Part shown: positions 32,469 to 41,580 of the stretch, piece by piece | Numbering within the stretch: the stretch's first letter is position 1 | Layout of the letters: every line of letters begins with the position of its first letter | Translations under genes and position numbers: made by a program | The notes under the pieces: generated by a model | The model's input: the letters and a program-made list of their open reading frames with translations, nothing else | Told to the model about the DNA's origin: nothing | Database searches by the model: none | Source: Desulfobulbus sp. | GTDB lineage: Bacteria > Desulfobacterota > Desulfobulbia > Desulfobulbales > Desulfobulbaceae | Length of the DNA: 46,847 nucleotides | Direction of reading: 5' to 3' | Assembly (NCBI GenBank): GCA_003604995.1 | Contig: QZJD01000063.1 | Span: forward strand, 1-46,847

Positions 32469-32957
32469 TCAAGCCGAAGCAATCTCCCTGAGCCATTCCT
32501 CGATCTGGGCGGGAGTGGGCATGCGGCCGCCGCTTTTCACCCGGCCGTTGATCATCAGGGCCGGGGTCATGAGAATGCCGTGCCGGCCGATTTCATCGGG
32601 ATCGTGGATCTGCTCGATGTCCGCGGCCATGCCCATGGCGTTCAGCGCCTCGATCACCAGTTTCTGCAGGTTGTTGCAGCTCACGCAGCCGGTGCCGAAG
32701 ATCCGGATCACCGGTGGACCGCTCCGTTCCGTTCCCGGCCGCAGGTGTTCCCGGTAGGCCTGACGCAGGGCCTCGCGGTATCTGGCCGCGGCGCCGGCGG
32801 GGATGTAGTTGTCGCGGCTGATCGCCGCAAACAGGAAAGCGACCGCCTCGTCTTCGGTTAATCGTTTGGCCGCGGCCTGGTTGAGGGCCAGGTCCAGGCC
32901 GAGCAGGCCGATGCTGGAGGAGCCGATGCGGATGGTGCGGGATGTCGCTGCGTCCAT
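32469..32957 (-). CDS. thioredoxin-like protein (redox-active disulfide) with an NYIP N-terminal domain
   Basis: This 162-residue protein has an N-terminal domain (residues about 8-70) containing IGSSSIGLLGLDLALNQ and a conserved-looking RDNYIP. A C-terminal thioredoxin-like domain follows (about 82-160) with active site GTGCVSC and GILMTPALMINGRV, as in the small TIGR00412-type redox-active disulfide proteins. It is probably a cytoplasmic disulfide reductase or metal-stress protein; homologues often sit beside ArsP-type permeases. Start ATG 32957 lacks a strong ribosome-binding site. It is divergent from the CCA-enzyme gene. Confidence 0.82.
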   Translation of the reverse strand: MDAATSRTIRIGSSSIGLLGLDLALNQAAAKRLTEDEAVAFLFAAISRDNYIPAGAAARYREALRQAYREHLRPGTERSGPPVIRIFGTGCVSCNNLQKLVIEALNAMGMAADIEQIHDPDEIGRHGILMTPALMINGRVKSGGRMPTPAQIEEWLREIASA

Positions 32958-33047
32958 ATCTTCAGGAGTTCGTGCGGGGTTCGGTTCGGCCGTGCCGGCA
33001 GGAGGATTTTGCGGGAAAAAAACAGGACCACTGGTATAGTGAATATC

Positions 33048-34556
33048 ATGAACCAGGGGAAGAATTGCAACAAAAAACTCGCGTATGCCGGAATTGCCGC
33101 CTTGCTCGGCGATGAGCTGCTGGACCGTCTCCGTCTCATCGGCGGGGCGGAACAGGTGCCCCTTTATCTGACCGGCGGCACGGTGCGCGACCTGGTCATG
33201 GACCGGCGGCCGGCGGACATCGACCTCCCCGTGCCGGCGGGCGGCCGCCGCTGGGCTGCGGCCCTTTCCAGGCTGACCAACGGCAGCTATGTGCCCCTGG
33301 GCAAGGAGGAGGACGCCGCCCGGGTGGTCTGGCAAGGCCGGGACATTGATTTTTCTTCGTTCCGCGAGGGGGCGCAGATCCTGGAGCAGGAGCTGCGCCG
33401 CCGCGACATCACCGTCAACAGCATGGCTGTTGCCCTCGATCCCCTGCTGTACGGGCGAGGAGACAACAAGGTTGAGATCGTTGATCCGGCGGACGGCCTC
33501 GCGGACATCAACGCGCGGCTGATCCGGGCGACCTTTGTCAATGCCTTCCGCAGCGATCCCCTCCGCCTTCTGCGGGTGTACCGCTTCGCCGCCGTCCTCG
33601 ATTTCCGGGTTGAGGCGGAGACCGCCGCGCTGGTCAACCGCCAGAAGGAGCTGATCTCCCGGGTGGCAACCGAACGGGTGGCCCACGAGCTGGACCTGAT
33701 CATGGGCTCAGGCCGGGCCTTTGAGGAAGTGGCGGCCATGGCGGCCAGCGGCCTGCTCTTTGAGGTCATTGCCGAGCTCCGGGCCGGGGTGGGCATGGCG
33801 CAACCGAGCAGTCACCACCTGGACGTCTTTGCGCACAGCCTGGAAACCCTGCATTGGATGCAGCGGATCCAGGAGGAGCCGGCGCGCTATTTTCCCGATA
33901 ATGCCGAAGTGCTGGCCGCCTATCTCGCCGCCGGCCGCAACCGGATCCGGCTTCGCTGGGCTGCACTTTTGCATGATCTGGGCAAGCCGGTGACCATGAC
34001 CATCCTGGAGGACCGGGACGGCAGGATCACCTTCTACAATCACGATCAGGCCGGGGCGTCCCTGGTGGCCGAGGTCGGGAGGCGGCTGCGCTGGAGCGGG
34101 GAGGATATCGCCGCGGTTGCCGGTCTGGTCGGCCTGCACATGCGGCCCTTTCACCTGGGCAATGTCCTGCGTCAACAGGGGGAACTGAGCCTCAAGGCCT
34201 GCCTGCGCCTGGTCAGGTCGGTGGGATCTGCTCTGCCCGGCCTTTTTCTCCTGAGTATGGCCGATGCCCTGGCCGGGCAGGGCGAAGGCCGGCCGGCCGA
34301 AGTGGAAAAGGAGGTGGCCGCCCTGTTCGCCCGCATGGAAAAGGTGCGGCGCGAGCATGTGGAGCCGGTGCGCAACATGCCGCCGCTCATTACCGGCCGG
34401 GATCTTATTGATGAGCTGGGGCTGGAACCGGGACCGGTCTTTCGTGAGGTGCTGGAGCTGGTCGAGGAGGCGCAGATGGAAGGAAACGTCGCCTCCCGCC
34501 GGGAGGCCCTGTCCCTGGCTCGCAGGCATCTTGCCAGCCAGCGGCCCGAGGGATGA
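33048..34556 (+). CDS. cca: CCA tRNA nucleotidyltransferase / poly(A) polymerase family protein with HD domain
   Basis: This protein of about 502 residues has a Pol-beta nucleotidyltransferase head (LTGGTVRDLVMDRRPADIDLPV, with the catalytic DxD as DID), the RRDITVNSMAV motif and an RNA-binding neck (FRSDPLRLLRVYRFAA). The HD phosphohydrolase domain follows (LLHDLGKP, FYNHDQAGA, HMRPFHL). It should add or repair CCA at tRNA 3' ends; poly(A) polymerase is the alternative within this family. ATG 33048 is taken as start. A TTG at 33009 preceded by AGGAGG would add 13 residues and is a real alternative. Confidence 0.88.
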   Translation: MNQGKNCNKKLAYAGIAALLGDELLDRLRLIGGAEQVPLYLTGGTVRDLVMDRRPADIDLPVPAGGRRWAAALSRLTNGSYVPLGKEEDAARVVWQGRDIDFSSFREGAQILEQELRRRDITVNSMAVALDPLLYGRGDNKVEIVDPADGLADINARLIRATFVNAFRSDPLRLLRVYRFAAVLDFRVEAETAALVNRQKELISRVATERVAHELDLIMGSGRAFEEVAAMAASGLLFEVIAELRAGVGMAQPSSHHLDVFAHSLETLHWMQRIQEEPARYFPDNAEVLAAYLAAGRNRIRLRWAALLHDLGKPVTMTILEDRDGRITFYNHDQAGASLVAEVGRRLRWSGEDIAAVAGLVGLHMRPFHLGNVLRQQGELSLKACLRLVRSVGSALPGLFLLSMADALAGQGEGRPAEVEKEVAALFARMEKVRREHVEPVRNMPPLITGRDLIDELGLEPGPVFREVLELVEEAQMEGNVASRREALSLARRHLASQRPEG

Positions 34557-34710
34557 AATGAAAGGCGTTGAGGTGCTTAGGCGCTGGGGTGCCGCCGGCG
34601 TGCGGGCGGAGGGGGTGGAGCTGTGTTGGATATGTCAATCCTTCGGGGTCGGCATCGGTATCGGAATCGGGGTCGAACAGATCCGCTGGTAATCAAAAGA
34701 GAAACAGATC
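34557..34710. repeat. intergenic ATCGGx hexamer repeat
   Basis: In the gap between the CCA-enzyme gene and rlmE, bases about 34645-34674 are built of near-hexamers such as GGTCGGCATCGGTATCGGAATCGG. A 44-codon frame (34558-34692) runs through it, encoding GVGIGIGIGV, but it looks like repeat-driven noise. The same motif recurs at 36923-36952 (inverted) and 37038-37070. Confidence 0.6.
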
Positions 34711-35322
34711 ATGCGCAAGGTACAGGACTACTATTTCAACAAGGCCAAAAAGGAAAACTATCCGGCCCGCTCGGTCTACAAGCTGGAGGAGGTGCAGAAG
34801 AAGCACCGGATCCTGAAGCCCGGTCAGCGGGTTCTCGACCTGGGCTGTCATCCGGGGAGTTGGAGTCTGTACGCGGCGCAGGTGGTTGGCGCGAACGGCG
34901 TGGTGGTGGGGGTGGATCTCCAGCGCACCGATCTGCCGCCGCAAAAAGGTCATGCCGAAATTCACTGGCTCTGTTATGATGTCTTCGCCGAAGGACTGGT
35001 CCCTGAGCTGCGCAAATCGTGGCCCGGTTTCCACGTCCTGCTCAGCGACATGGCGCCGCGCACGACCGGCAGCCAGTACGCGGATCATCAGCAGTCCATG
35101 CGGCTGGTGCGCCGGACCATGGAGATCGCCGATGCCCTGTTGCACGAGAACGGCACTTTCTACTGCAAGGCGTTTCAGGGCGAGGATTTTCCGGTGGTGC
35201 AGCAGGAGTGCAAGAGGCTGTTCCGGGAGGTGAAAGTGGTCAAACCCGACAGCTCCCGCAAGGAGAGCCGGGAGATGTTTCTGCTGGGGAGAGGCTTTAT
35301 CCCGGCAAACGCCAGGCCGTAG
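34711..35322 (+). CDS. rlmE: 23S rRNA 2'-O-ribose methyltransferase RlmE (RrmJ/FtsJ)
   Basis: This 203-residue enzyme has the SAM motif VLDLGCHPGSWS. The catalytic K-D-K-E tetrad is visible: Lys in ARSVYKLEE, Asp in LLSDMAPRTTG, Lys in YCKAFQGED and Glu in SRKESREMF. It methylates U2552 of 23S rRNA in the family. Start ATG 34711. The last codon TAG is partly supplied by the mobile element that begins at 35322; without the insertion the stop would read TAA. Confidence 0.95.
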   Translation: MRKVQDYYFNKAKKENYPARSVYKLEEVQKKHRILKPGQRVLDLGCHPGSWSLYAAQVVGANGVVVGVDLQRTDLPPQKGHAEIHWLCYDVFAEGLVPELRKSWPGFHVLLSDMAPRTTGSQYADHQQSMRLVRRTMEIADALLHENGTFYCKAFQGEDFPVVQQECKRLFREVKVVKPDSSRKESREMFLLGRGFIPANARP

Positions 35323-35498
35323 AGCCTCTTTCAAAAAGAGCGTCGTTGTGAGATCGAGAGAAAAATACGCCGGGCAAGGAGGAGATGGGAAATCGCCCGG
35401 AAGCGTAGCTGCGCTACGCCGAGGACGGTTTTCCATTGAAGACGCCGCCAGGGGTATTTTTAACCGATCGGAATAGATGTTCATTTTGAAAGAGGCTC
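35322..35498. mobile_element. MITE-like element, 177 bp, with terminal inverted repeats and 4-bp target duplication
   Basis: The element begins GAGCCTCTTTCAAAA and ends TTTTGAAAGAGGCTC, perfect 15-bp terminal inverted repeats. It is flanked by direct CGTA duplications (35318-35321 and 35499-35502). An internal palindrome GCGTAGC-TGC-GCTACGC lies at 35403-35419. It has no coding capacity. A related copy in the opposite orientation starts at 46750. The parent transposase is not in the window. Confidence 0.88.
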
Positions 35499-35547
35499 CG
35501 TAATATGTAGCTAACCTATTTGTATGCAATTTCGGAGGAATTGACAC

Positions 35548-36297
35548 GTGTCCGGACATTCCAAGTGGAGCACCATCAAGCGCAAGAAGGGTGCCATCGA
35601 TGCCAAGCGCGGCAAGATTTTTACCAAGCTGATCAAGGAAATCACCGTTGCCGCCCGGATGGGCGGGGGCGACCCGGATGCCAATCCGCGTCTGCGCACC
35701 GCGGTCATCGCCGCCAAGACCGAGAACATGCCCAAGGACAATATCGAGCGGGCCATTAAGAAAGGCACCGGCGGCCTGGAGGGAGTGAACTACGAGGAGA
35801 TCCTCTACGAGGGCTACGGACCCGGCGGCGTGGCGGTGCTGGTGGAGACCATGACCGACAACAAGAACCGGACCGTATCCGATATCCGCCACTACTTCAG
35901 CAAAAGCGGCGGTAACCTGGGGGAGAGCGGCTGCGTGGGCTGGATGTTCGACAAAAAGGGTGTCATCACCGTCGACAAGAGCGTGATTGCCGAGGAACAG
36001 TTGATGGAGGTGGCCCTGGACGGGGGAGCCGAGGATGTGGTCGAGGAAGACAACGCCTTCCAGGTGCAGACCGCCCCCGAAGACCTGAACACGGTGGTTG
36101 AGGCCCTGAGCAAGGCCAATGTGGCGTATCTGGAGGCCGCCATCTCCATGGTGCCGAAAAACACCATTGAGGTCACCGATGAGAAGACTGCCCGCTCCCT
36201 GCTCAAGCTTCTGGAAAACCTGGAAGACCACGACGACGTGCAGAAGGTGCACGCCAACTTTGATATTGATGACGAGTTGATGGAGACCATCTCCTGA
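35548..36297 (+). CDS. yebC: YebC/TACO1-family protein
   Basis: This 249-residue protein has the canonical start [20 protein letters not shown] followed by [11 protein letters not shown]. The middle domain holds [14 protein letters not shown] and TDNKNRT. YebC-family proteins act as translation factors or regulators and commonly sit next to ruvC, as here. The start is GTG at 35548 with GGAGG 9 bases upstream. The MITE ends 50 bp before the start and therefore occupies most of the upstream region, so expression may depend on a promoter near or inside it. Confidence 0.95.
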   Translation: MSGHSKWSTIKRKKGAIDAKRGKIFTKLIKEITVAARMGGGDPDANPRLRTAVIAAKTENMPKDNIERAIKKGTGGLEGVNYEEILYEGYGPGGVAVLVETMTDNKNRTVSDIRHYFSKSGGNLGESGCVGWMFDKKGVITVDKSVIAEEQLMEVALDGGAEDVVEEDNAFQVQTAPEDLNTVVEALSKANVAYLEAAISMVPKNTIEVTDEKTARSLLKLLENLEDHDDVQKVHANFDIDDELMETIS

Positions 36298-36326
36298 GGC
36301 AGGCAGGGTCCAGCGCCGGAGAAAAA

Positions 36327-36815
36327 GTGGCGATCCGGACCAGAATCCTGGGCATTGATCCGGGCTCGCGCGTCACCGGCTACGGGATCATCGACAGCCA
36401 CCGAGGCCGTCTCGGCTTTGTTACCTGCGGCACGATCCGCACCGGTGACAGCCGGCCCATGGCCGACCGGCTGCTGACCATCTATGAGGGGCTGCGCCGG
36501 GTGATCGAGCTGCACGGACCCGAGGTGGCGGCGGTGGAGGATGTGTTCCTGTCGCACAACCCCCGTTCCGCGCTCAAGCTCGGCCATGCCCGCGGCGTGG
36601 CGGTGCTGGCCGCCATGCGCGGAGGGCTTGCGGTGCACGATTATTCGCCCCGGGTGGTGAAGCAGGCGGTGGTGGGTTACGGCCAGGCCGGCAAGGAGCA
36701 GGTGCAGCACATGGTGCGGGTGCTGTTGGAGCTGTCTGCGGCGCCGAGTGGCGATGCGGCGGACGCGCTGGCAGTGGCGATCTGTCATGCGAATCGGATG
36801 ACGGCATTGGGATGA
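36327..36815 (+). CDS. ruvC: Holliday junction endonuclease RuvC
   Basis: This 162-residue nuclease starts with GTG at 36327. Catalytic acidic residues are visible in ILGIDPGSRVTGYG, AAVEDVFLSHNPRSALKLG and the C-terminal SGDAADALAVAICH. It cleaves Holliday junctions with RuvAB. It follows yebC by 29 bp but is separated from ruvA by 339 bp of repeat-rich sequence, which is unusual because ruvC and ruvA are normally adjacent. Confidence 0.95.
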   Translation: MAIRTRILGIDPGSRVTGYGIIDSHRGRLGFVTCGTIRTGDSRPMADRLLTIYEGLRRVIELHGPEVAAVEDVFLSHNPRSALKLGHARGVAVLAAMRGGLAVHDYSPRVVKQAVVGYGQAGKEQVQHMVRVLLELSAAPSGDAADALAVAICHANRMTALG

Positions 36816-37154
36816 ATGAAGAATTCAGAATGTAGAATTCGGAATGAAGAATGTGATTACCATCAATCCTCAGCAAAATTAGAATCAGTCGGGTCGGCTA
36901 CTCCAGTTCTTCATTCAAGAATAGATTCCGATACCGGCTCCGACGCCGATCCCGAGAAAACAGCTCTCTCATTCAGCGGGATGTGAGAACCGCAAACTTG
37001 GCGTCCAATGCGAAGACTGAATAAGGAGCAGCAATCGGAGTCGGGGTCGGTATCGGAATCGGTATCGATCAGTTTTTTTAGACGAGGTACTTTCAACCCC
37101 GACCCTGATGTGGATAATCTCGTGCGTCACTATCATATCTAAGGTCCATGCCCC
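36816..37154. repeat. repeat-rich insertion between ruvC and ruvA
   Basis: This 339-bp stretch holds no gene. It starts with degenerate GAATTC/GAATG repeats (36819-36852). Next comes an inverted pair of ATCGGx hexamer tracts, 36920-36956 (CCGATACCGG...GCCGATCC) and 37034-37071 (GGAGTCGGGGTCGGTATCGG), flanking about 80 bp. The two tracts could pair over about 15 bases. It looks like accumulated simple-repeat or mobile debris inside the ruv operon. Confidence 0.65.
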
Positions 37155-37775
37155 ATGATCGCTACCCTTTCCGGTATCCTCTTTGTGAAGCATCCGGGTC
37201 ACGTCATCGTCGACGTGGGCGGGGTGGGGTATGAGGCTTTAGTTTCAGGCCGGACCTATGACCGGCTGCCGGCCGCCGGCGAAGAGATGTTCCTCCATAT
37301 CCATACCAGCGTGCGGGAGGATGCGATAACCCTCTTCGGCTTTGCCACCCCGGAGGAGAAGGAGCTGTTCCTCCTGCTCAACACCGTGTCCGGCGTCGGG
37401 CCCAAGTTGGCCCTGGGCATCCTCTCCGGCATCGCCGCCCCGGAGCTGAGCGAGGCACTCAGGACGAAAAATATCAGCCGGCTGACCGCCTTGTCCGGGG
37501 TGGGCAAGAAGACCGCCGAGCGGCTGTGTATCGAGCTGCGCGACAAGGTGGCCCAGTACGCCGGACCGCGGACCGGCGGGGAGATCACCGCCGCCGAGGA
37601 AACCCTGGTGGAGGGCGACAATGTCCAGGACGCCCTCTCCGCGCTCACCAATCTCGGCTATCCTCAGGCTCTGGCCTGGCAGGCCCTGCGCAAGGTGCAG
37701 AAGCTGCATCCGGAGGATATGGGCAGGCTGAAGGTCGAAGAGTTGATCCGCGAGGCGTTGCGCACCTTTGCCTGA
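37155..37775 (+). CDS. ruvA: Holliday junction branch-migration protein RuvA
   Basis: This 206-residue protein has an OB domain (MIATLSGILFVKHPGHVIVDVGGVGYE), tandem helix-hairpin-helix motifs (LNTVSGVGPKLALGIL and LTALSGVGKKTAERLCIEL) and the C-terminal RuvB-binding domain (DALSALTNLGYPQALAWQAL). It binds four-way junctions as a tetramer. Start ATG 37155; the only Shine-Dalgarno candidate is AAGG 10 bases upstream. ruvB follows after 18 bp. Confidence 0.95.
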   Translation: MIATLSGILFVKHPGHVIVDVGGVGYEALVSGRTYDRLPAAGEEMFLHIHTSVREDAITLFGFATPEEKELFLLLNTVSGVGPKLALGILSGIAAPELSEALRTKNISRLTALSGVGKKTAERLCIELRDKVAQYAGPRTGGEITAAEETLVEGDNVQDALSALTNLGYPQALAWQALRKVQKLHPEDMGRLKVEELIREALRTFA

Positions 37776-37793
37776 ACACGGAAATGAGGACTG

Positions 37794-38858
37794 ATGGAGC
37801 ATGAGGAACAGATAAGCGGCCGGCGGCTCGTAACCGGAGAGGAGAGCGGGGAGGAGGTGCGGGGCGACGTTGCCCTGCGGCCCAAGCGGTTGCGGGAGTA
37901 TATCGGTCAGGAGCAGCTCAAGAAAAGTCTGTCCGTTTTCCTGGAGGCGGCCCTCGGCCGCGGCGAAGCCCTGGACCACACCCTGTTCCACGGTTTTCCC
38001 GGACTCGGCAAGACGACGCTGGCCTATATCATCGCCAACGAGATGGGCGCCGGGATCAAGGTGACCTCCGGCCCGGTGATCGAGCGGCCCGGCGACCTGG
38101 CCGCGATCCTTACCAGTCTGCAGGCCGGGGACGTCCTGTTCATCGACGAGATCCACCGACTTAACCATGTGGTGGAAGAGATCCTCTATCCGGCCATGGA
38201 AGACTTTCAGCTCGACCTGGTCATCGGCCAGGGTCCGGGCGCGCGCAGCGTGAAGATGGATCTGCCCCGCTTCACCCTGGTCGGGGCCACCACCCGGACC
38301 GGCCTGCTCACCCCGCCCCTGCGCGACCGTTTCGGCGTGGTCCTGCGCCTGGACTTCTACAGCCCCGAGGAACTGGTGGCGATCATCAAGCGTTCCGCCC
38401 GGTTGATGGGGATCGCCATCGACGACCAGGGCGCCCTGGAACTGGGCCGAAGATCCCGCGGCACCCCGCGCATCGCCAACCGGCTGCTCCGGCGGGTCCG
38501 CGATTTTTCAGAGGTCGGGGGGCACCCGGCGATCAGCCGCGCGGTGGCGGACGAGGCCCTGACCATCCTGGCGGTGGATCGCTTCGGCCTGGACGAGATG
38601 GACCGCCGCATCCTGCTGGCCCTCATCGACAAGTTCCAGGGCGGGCCCATCGGTATCGACACCCTGGCCACGGTGGTCTGCGAGGAGAAGAATACCCTTG
38701 AGGACGTCTACGAACCTTTTCTCATCCAGTCCGGGTTCCTGGTGCGGACCCCGCGCGGCCGCATGGCCACGGTGGCGGCCTACGAGCACTTCGGCCGGCC
38801 GGTGCACCACGGGATCATGCGCCAGCCCGGGCTTTTCGATGGAGGCAGCAATGGCTGA
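37794..38858 (+). CDS. ruvB: Holliday junction DNA helicase RuvB
   Basis: This 354-residue AAA+ motor has Walker [10 protein letters not shown], Walker B LFIDEIHR, sensor region [18 protein letters not shown], arginine finger region [20 protein letters not shown] and a C-terminal winged helix ([23 protein letters not shown]). Start ATG 37794 with GAGGA upstream. The stop overlaps the panB start by 8 bp, so the two are translationally linked. Confidence 0.96.
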   Translation: MEHEEQISGRRLVTGEESGEEVRGDVALRPKRLREYIGQEQLKKSLSVFLEAALGRGEALDHTLFHGFPGLGKTTLAYIIANEMGAGIKVTSGPVIERPGDLAAILTSLQAGDVLFIDEIHRLNHVVEEILYPAMEDFQLDLVIGQGPGARSVKMDLPRFTLVGATTRTGLLTPPLRDRFGVVLRLDFYSPEELVAIIKRSARLMGIAIDDQGALELGRRSRGTPRIANRLLRRVRDFSEVGGHPAISRAVADEALTILAVDRFGLDEMDRRILLALIDKFQGGPIGIDTLATVVCEEKNTLEDVYEPFLIQSGFLVRTPRGRMATVAAYEHFGRPVHHGIMRQPGLFDGGSNG

Positions 38859-39687
38859 CAAATGCACGGTCAAGGAGATCCGGGCCCGCAAGGGGCGGGA
38901 CAAGATCACCGTCCTCACCGCCTATGATGCGGCCACGGCCCGGATGCTGGACGAGAGCGGCATCGACATCCTGCTGGTGGGCGATTCCCTGGGCATGGTG
39001 CTCCTGGGCTACGACTCCACCGTGCCGGTGACCATGGCGGAGATGCTCCTCCACTGCCGGGCGGCGCGGCGGGGCACCGCCCGCGCCCTGCTGGTGGGCG
39101 ACATGCCCTTCGGCTCCTACCAGGCCGGGGTGAACGAGGCGGTGCAAAATGGTATCCGCTTCCTCAAGGAGGGCGGTTGCGACGCGGTGAAGATCGAGGG
39201 CGGCGAGGAGATGGCGGAGGTGGTGCGCGCGCTCACCCGGGCCGGGGTGCCGGTGATGGGCCACCTGGGCCTGACCCCGCAGACCGCCGGCCAGTTGGGT
39301 GGCTTCAAGGTCCAGGCCCGCGACCTGGACTCGGCGCGGAAGCTGCTCGCCGACGCCCAACACCTGGCCGCGGCCGGCGCCTTTGCCATCGTCCTGGAGT
39401 GCGTGCCCGGCCCCCTGGCCGGCATCGTCACCCGCCAGACCCCAGTGCCCACCATCGGCATCGGTGCCGGTCCCGAGTGCGACGGCCAGGTTTTGGTGAT
39501 CAACGACCTGCTCGGCCTCTCCGAGCGCAAGATCCCCTCCTTTGTCAAAAAATACGCCGACCTGGCCTCCCTGGTCCGGGCAGCGGCGGCGGCCTACCGC
39601 GACGAGGTGCAATCTGGAGCCTATCCGGCGGCCGAGCACACCTTCGGGAGTAAGGTTGATTTTTCAGAGCTCCTGCGGAATACGTAG
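38851..39687 (+). CDS. panB: 3-methyl-2-oxobutanoate hydroxymethyltransferase
   Basis: This 278-residue enzyme catalyses the first step of pantothenate synthesis, transferring a hydroxymethyl group from methylene-tetrahydrofolate to 2-oxoisovalerate. Visible motifs are [65 protein letters not shown] and the catalytic [13 protein letters not shown]. Start ATG 38851 inside the end of ruvB has GGAGG 6 bases upstream. Frame upstream of this start lacks similarity. Confidence 0.96.
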   Translation: MADKCTVKEIRARKGRDKITVLTAYDAATARMLDESGIDILLVGDSLGMVLLGYDSTVPVTMAEMLLHCRAARRGTARALLVGDMPFGSYQAGVNEAVQNGIRFLKEGGCDAVKIEGGEEMAEVVRALTRAGVPVMGHLGLTPQTAGQLGGFKVQARDLDSARKLLADAQHLAAAGAFAIVLECVPGPLAGIVTRQTPVPTIGIGAGPECDGQVLVINDLLGLSERKIPSFVKKYADLASLVRAAAAAYRDEVQSGAYPAAEHTFGSKVDFSELLRNT

Positions 39688-39710
39688 AGGGCGAATGAGG
39701 AGACACTGTA

Positions 39711-41204
39711 TTGCTGTCGGCGGTTGAACAGACGAGACTGCAGCTCTCAAAAAGCACTGAGGCAAAGAAGAAGTCGCGCCTTGGTCAGTTTCTCACCCCT
39801 GAAAGAACGGCGGCATTCATGGCGGGCCTTTTCCCGGACGGGAAGGGGTGTTGTCGCCTATTGGATCCGGGAGCGGGCATTGGTTCCCTGTCGGCAGCTT
39901 TTTTGGAGAGATGGAGAGCTGGCGGTCTTCATTTCCAGCGCGTGGAAGTGGATGCCTTTGAGCTTGATTCGGGTTTGATCAGGTATCTGTCGAAAACCCT
40001 GGATAAGTACAACCACAGGGGCGATTTTGCAGCGAACATCCATGAAGAGGATTTTATTTTTGCCGCTGTTGGGGCGCTGTCCGGCGATTTGTTTTCGAAG
40101 CGTTTGGAACACTATACGCATGCGATCCTTAATCCGCCGTACAAGAAGATCAATAATACTTCAGCACACCGTTTGGCCCTTCGCCGCATCGGAATAGAGA
40201 CGGTCAATCTCTATTCAGCTTTTGTCGCGCTTGCCGTTGCCTTAACCGTACCCGGTGGGCAGATCGTGGCGATCATTCCGCGCAGCTTCTGTAATGGTCC
40301 CTATTACCGACCGTTCCGAGACTTTATCCTTACGCATGCGGCCATCCGGCACATGCACTTGTTCGCGTCGCGCTGCAAGGCGTTCAAGGATGACAGCGTG
40401 CTCCAGGAGAACGTCATCATCCGCATGGAACGCGGCGGCCGGCAGGAGCCGGTGACGGTTTCCACCTCGACGGACGACACCTTCGCCGACCTTGTCTCCC
40501 TTGATCATCCGTTCGACCGGATCGTTTACCCGGATGACCCCGAGCGGTTTATCCATGTGCCCACCTCGTCTGAGCAGAACGCCCTAGATATATCCCCGGC
40601 GATCCGCTCCACTCTGGCTGATCTTGGCATCATGGTGTCCACCGGGCCCGTGGTCGATTTTCGTCTGAAAGAACACCTGCGCGAAATGCCGGGGCCGGGC
40701 ACCGTGCCCTTGCTCTATCCCGGCCATTTTCGAGGTATCGGTGCCACATGGCCCATCGCGGGCATGAAAAAGCCCAACGCCATCGAGCGCAACACCGAAA
40801 CCGAAAAGTGGCTGTATCCGAACGGCTTTTATTGCGTGGTGCGGCGTTTCTCTTCAAAGGAGGAAAAACGCCGCATTGTTGCCAGCGTGGTCGAGCCTGG
40901 AGTATTCGGCGATGCTTTGATGCTGGGCGTGGAGAACCATCTCAATCTGTTCCATGAGAACAAGCATGGGCTGCCTGAAACGCTGGCCCGCGGGCTGGCC
41001 GTGTTCCTGAACTCGACCGTTGTCGATGAATATTTCCGGCGCCTCAACGGCCATACGCAAGTCAATGCAACCGACCTGAAGCTCATGAAATATCCATCCC
41101 GTTCCGCATTGAACCGGCTTGGTGCATGGGCAGTGCGCCAAGAAGCATGCACGCAGGAGCAGATTGACGATCAGCTAAGGATACTGGCTCATGGCGCCCG
41201 ATAA
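39711..41204 (+). CDS. N6-adenine DNA methyltransferase of a BsuBI/PstI-type restriction system
   Basis: This 497-residue methyltransferase has motif X GQFLTP (25-30), SAM motif I LLDPGAGIGSL (50-60) and catalytic motif IV NPPY (141-144). The order X-I-IV followed by a large target-recognition region is typical of gamma-class m6A enzymes. The start appears to be TTG 39711, with GAGGAG upstream; no ATG is in a suitable place. The end overlaps the nuclease N-part gene by 14 bp. Its function is to protect host DNA at the cognate site; the PstI prototype site is CTGCAG, but specificity here is unknown. It interrupts housekeeping genes, suggesting horizontal gain. Confidence 0.92.
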   Translation: MLSAVEQTRLQLSKSTEAKKKSRLGQFLTPERTAAFMAGLFPDGKGCCRLLDPGAGIGSLSAAFLERWRAGGLHFQRVEVDAFELDSGLIRYLSKTLDKYNHRGDFAANIHEEDFIFAAVGALSGDLFSKRLEHYTHAILNPPYKKINNTSAHRLALRRIGIETVNLYSAFVALAVALTVPGGQIVAIIPRSFCNGPYYRPFRDFILTHAAIRHMHLFASRCKAFKDDSVLQENVIIRMERGGRQEPVTVSTSTDDTFADLVSLDHPFDRIVYPDDPERFIHVPTSSEQNALDISPAIRSTLADLGIMVSTGPVVDFRLKEHLREMPGPGTVPLLYPGHFRGIGATWPIAGMKKPNAIERNTETEKWLYPNGFYCVVRRFSSKEEKRRIVASVVEPGVFGDALMLGVENHLNLFHENKHGLPETLARGLAVFLNSTVVDEYFRRLNGHTQVNATDLKLMKYPSRSALNRLGAWAVRQEACTQEQIDDQLRILAHGAR

Positions 41205-41580
41205 CAAGAATGAACACATCAAGGTCGCGCTGCAAATTCTGGCTTCCTTGGGTCTGCCCCGAGCGCAGCAGAATGAGCGATCCGCCTTATGCCTGCTTGC
41301 GCTGCTTAACCTCACTCCCGGCAAGCAGTGGACTAAGGCGGAAAATCTACTTATGGGTATCACGCCCATCATGGATTGGATAAGGGTGCACTACGACAAG
41401 AACTATGCCCCTAACACCCGCGAAACGGTGCGGCGGCAGACCATGCACCAGTTCGTGGATGCTGGTCTTGCCCTCTATAACCCGGACAAGCCGGAGCGGC
41501 CGGTGAACAGCCCCAAAGCCGTCTATCAGATCGATCCTGTAGCGCTGACCTTAATGCGCAGCTTTGGCAGAGCAAATTGA
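41191..41580 (+). CDS. BsuBI/PstI-family restriction endonuclease, N-terminal (HTH) part
   Basis: This 129-residue protein corresponds to the N-terminal helix-turn-helix domain of BsuBI/PstI nucleases: ALQILASLGLPRAQQNERSALCLLALLNLTPGKQW, then NYAPNTRETVRRQTMHQFVDAGLALYNPD and AVYQIDPVALTLMRSFG. In the family this domain and the catalytic domain are one chain of about 310-330 residues. Here the frame stops at 41580 and the catalytic part continues one frame away from a TTG overlapping the stop. It is either a frameshifted gene or a genuine two-subunit form. Confidence 0.85.
   Translation: MAPDNKNEHIKVALQILASLGLPRAQQNERSALCLLALLNLTPGKQWTKAENLLMGITPIMDWIRVHYDKNYAPNTRETVRRQTMHQFVDAGLALYNPDKPERPVNSPKAVYQIDPVALTLMRSFGRAN

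Noticed and set aside
17568-36874. Shared 20-mer GATTRCCATCRATCCTCAGC at 17568-17587 and 36855-36874
   Set aside because: 18 of 20 matches between two sites is about what chance gives in 47 kb, and the flanks do not extend the similarity.
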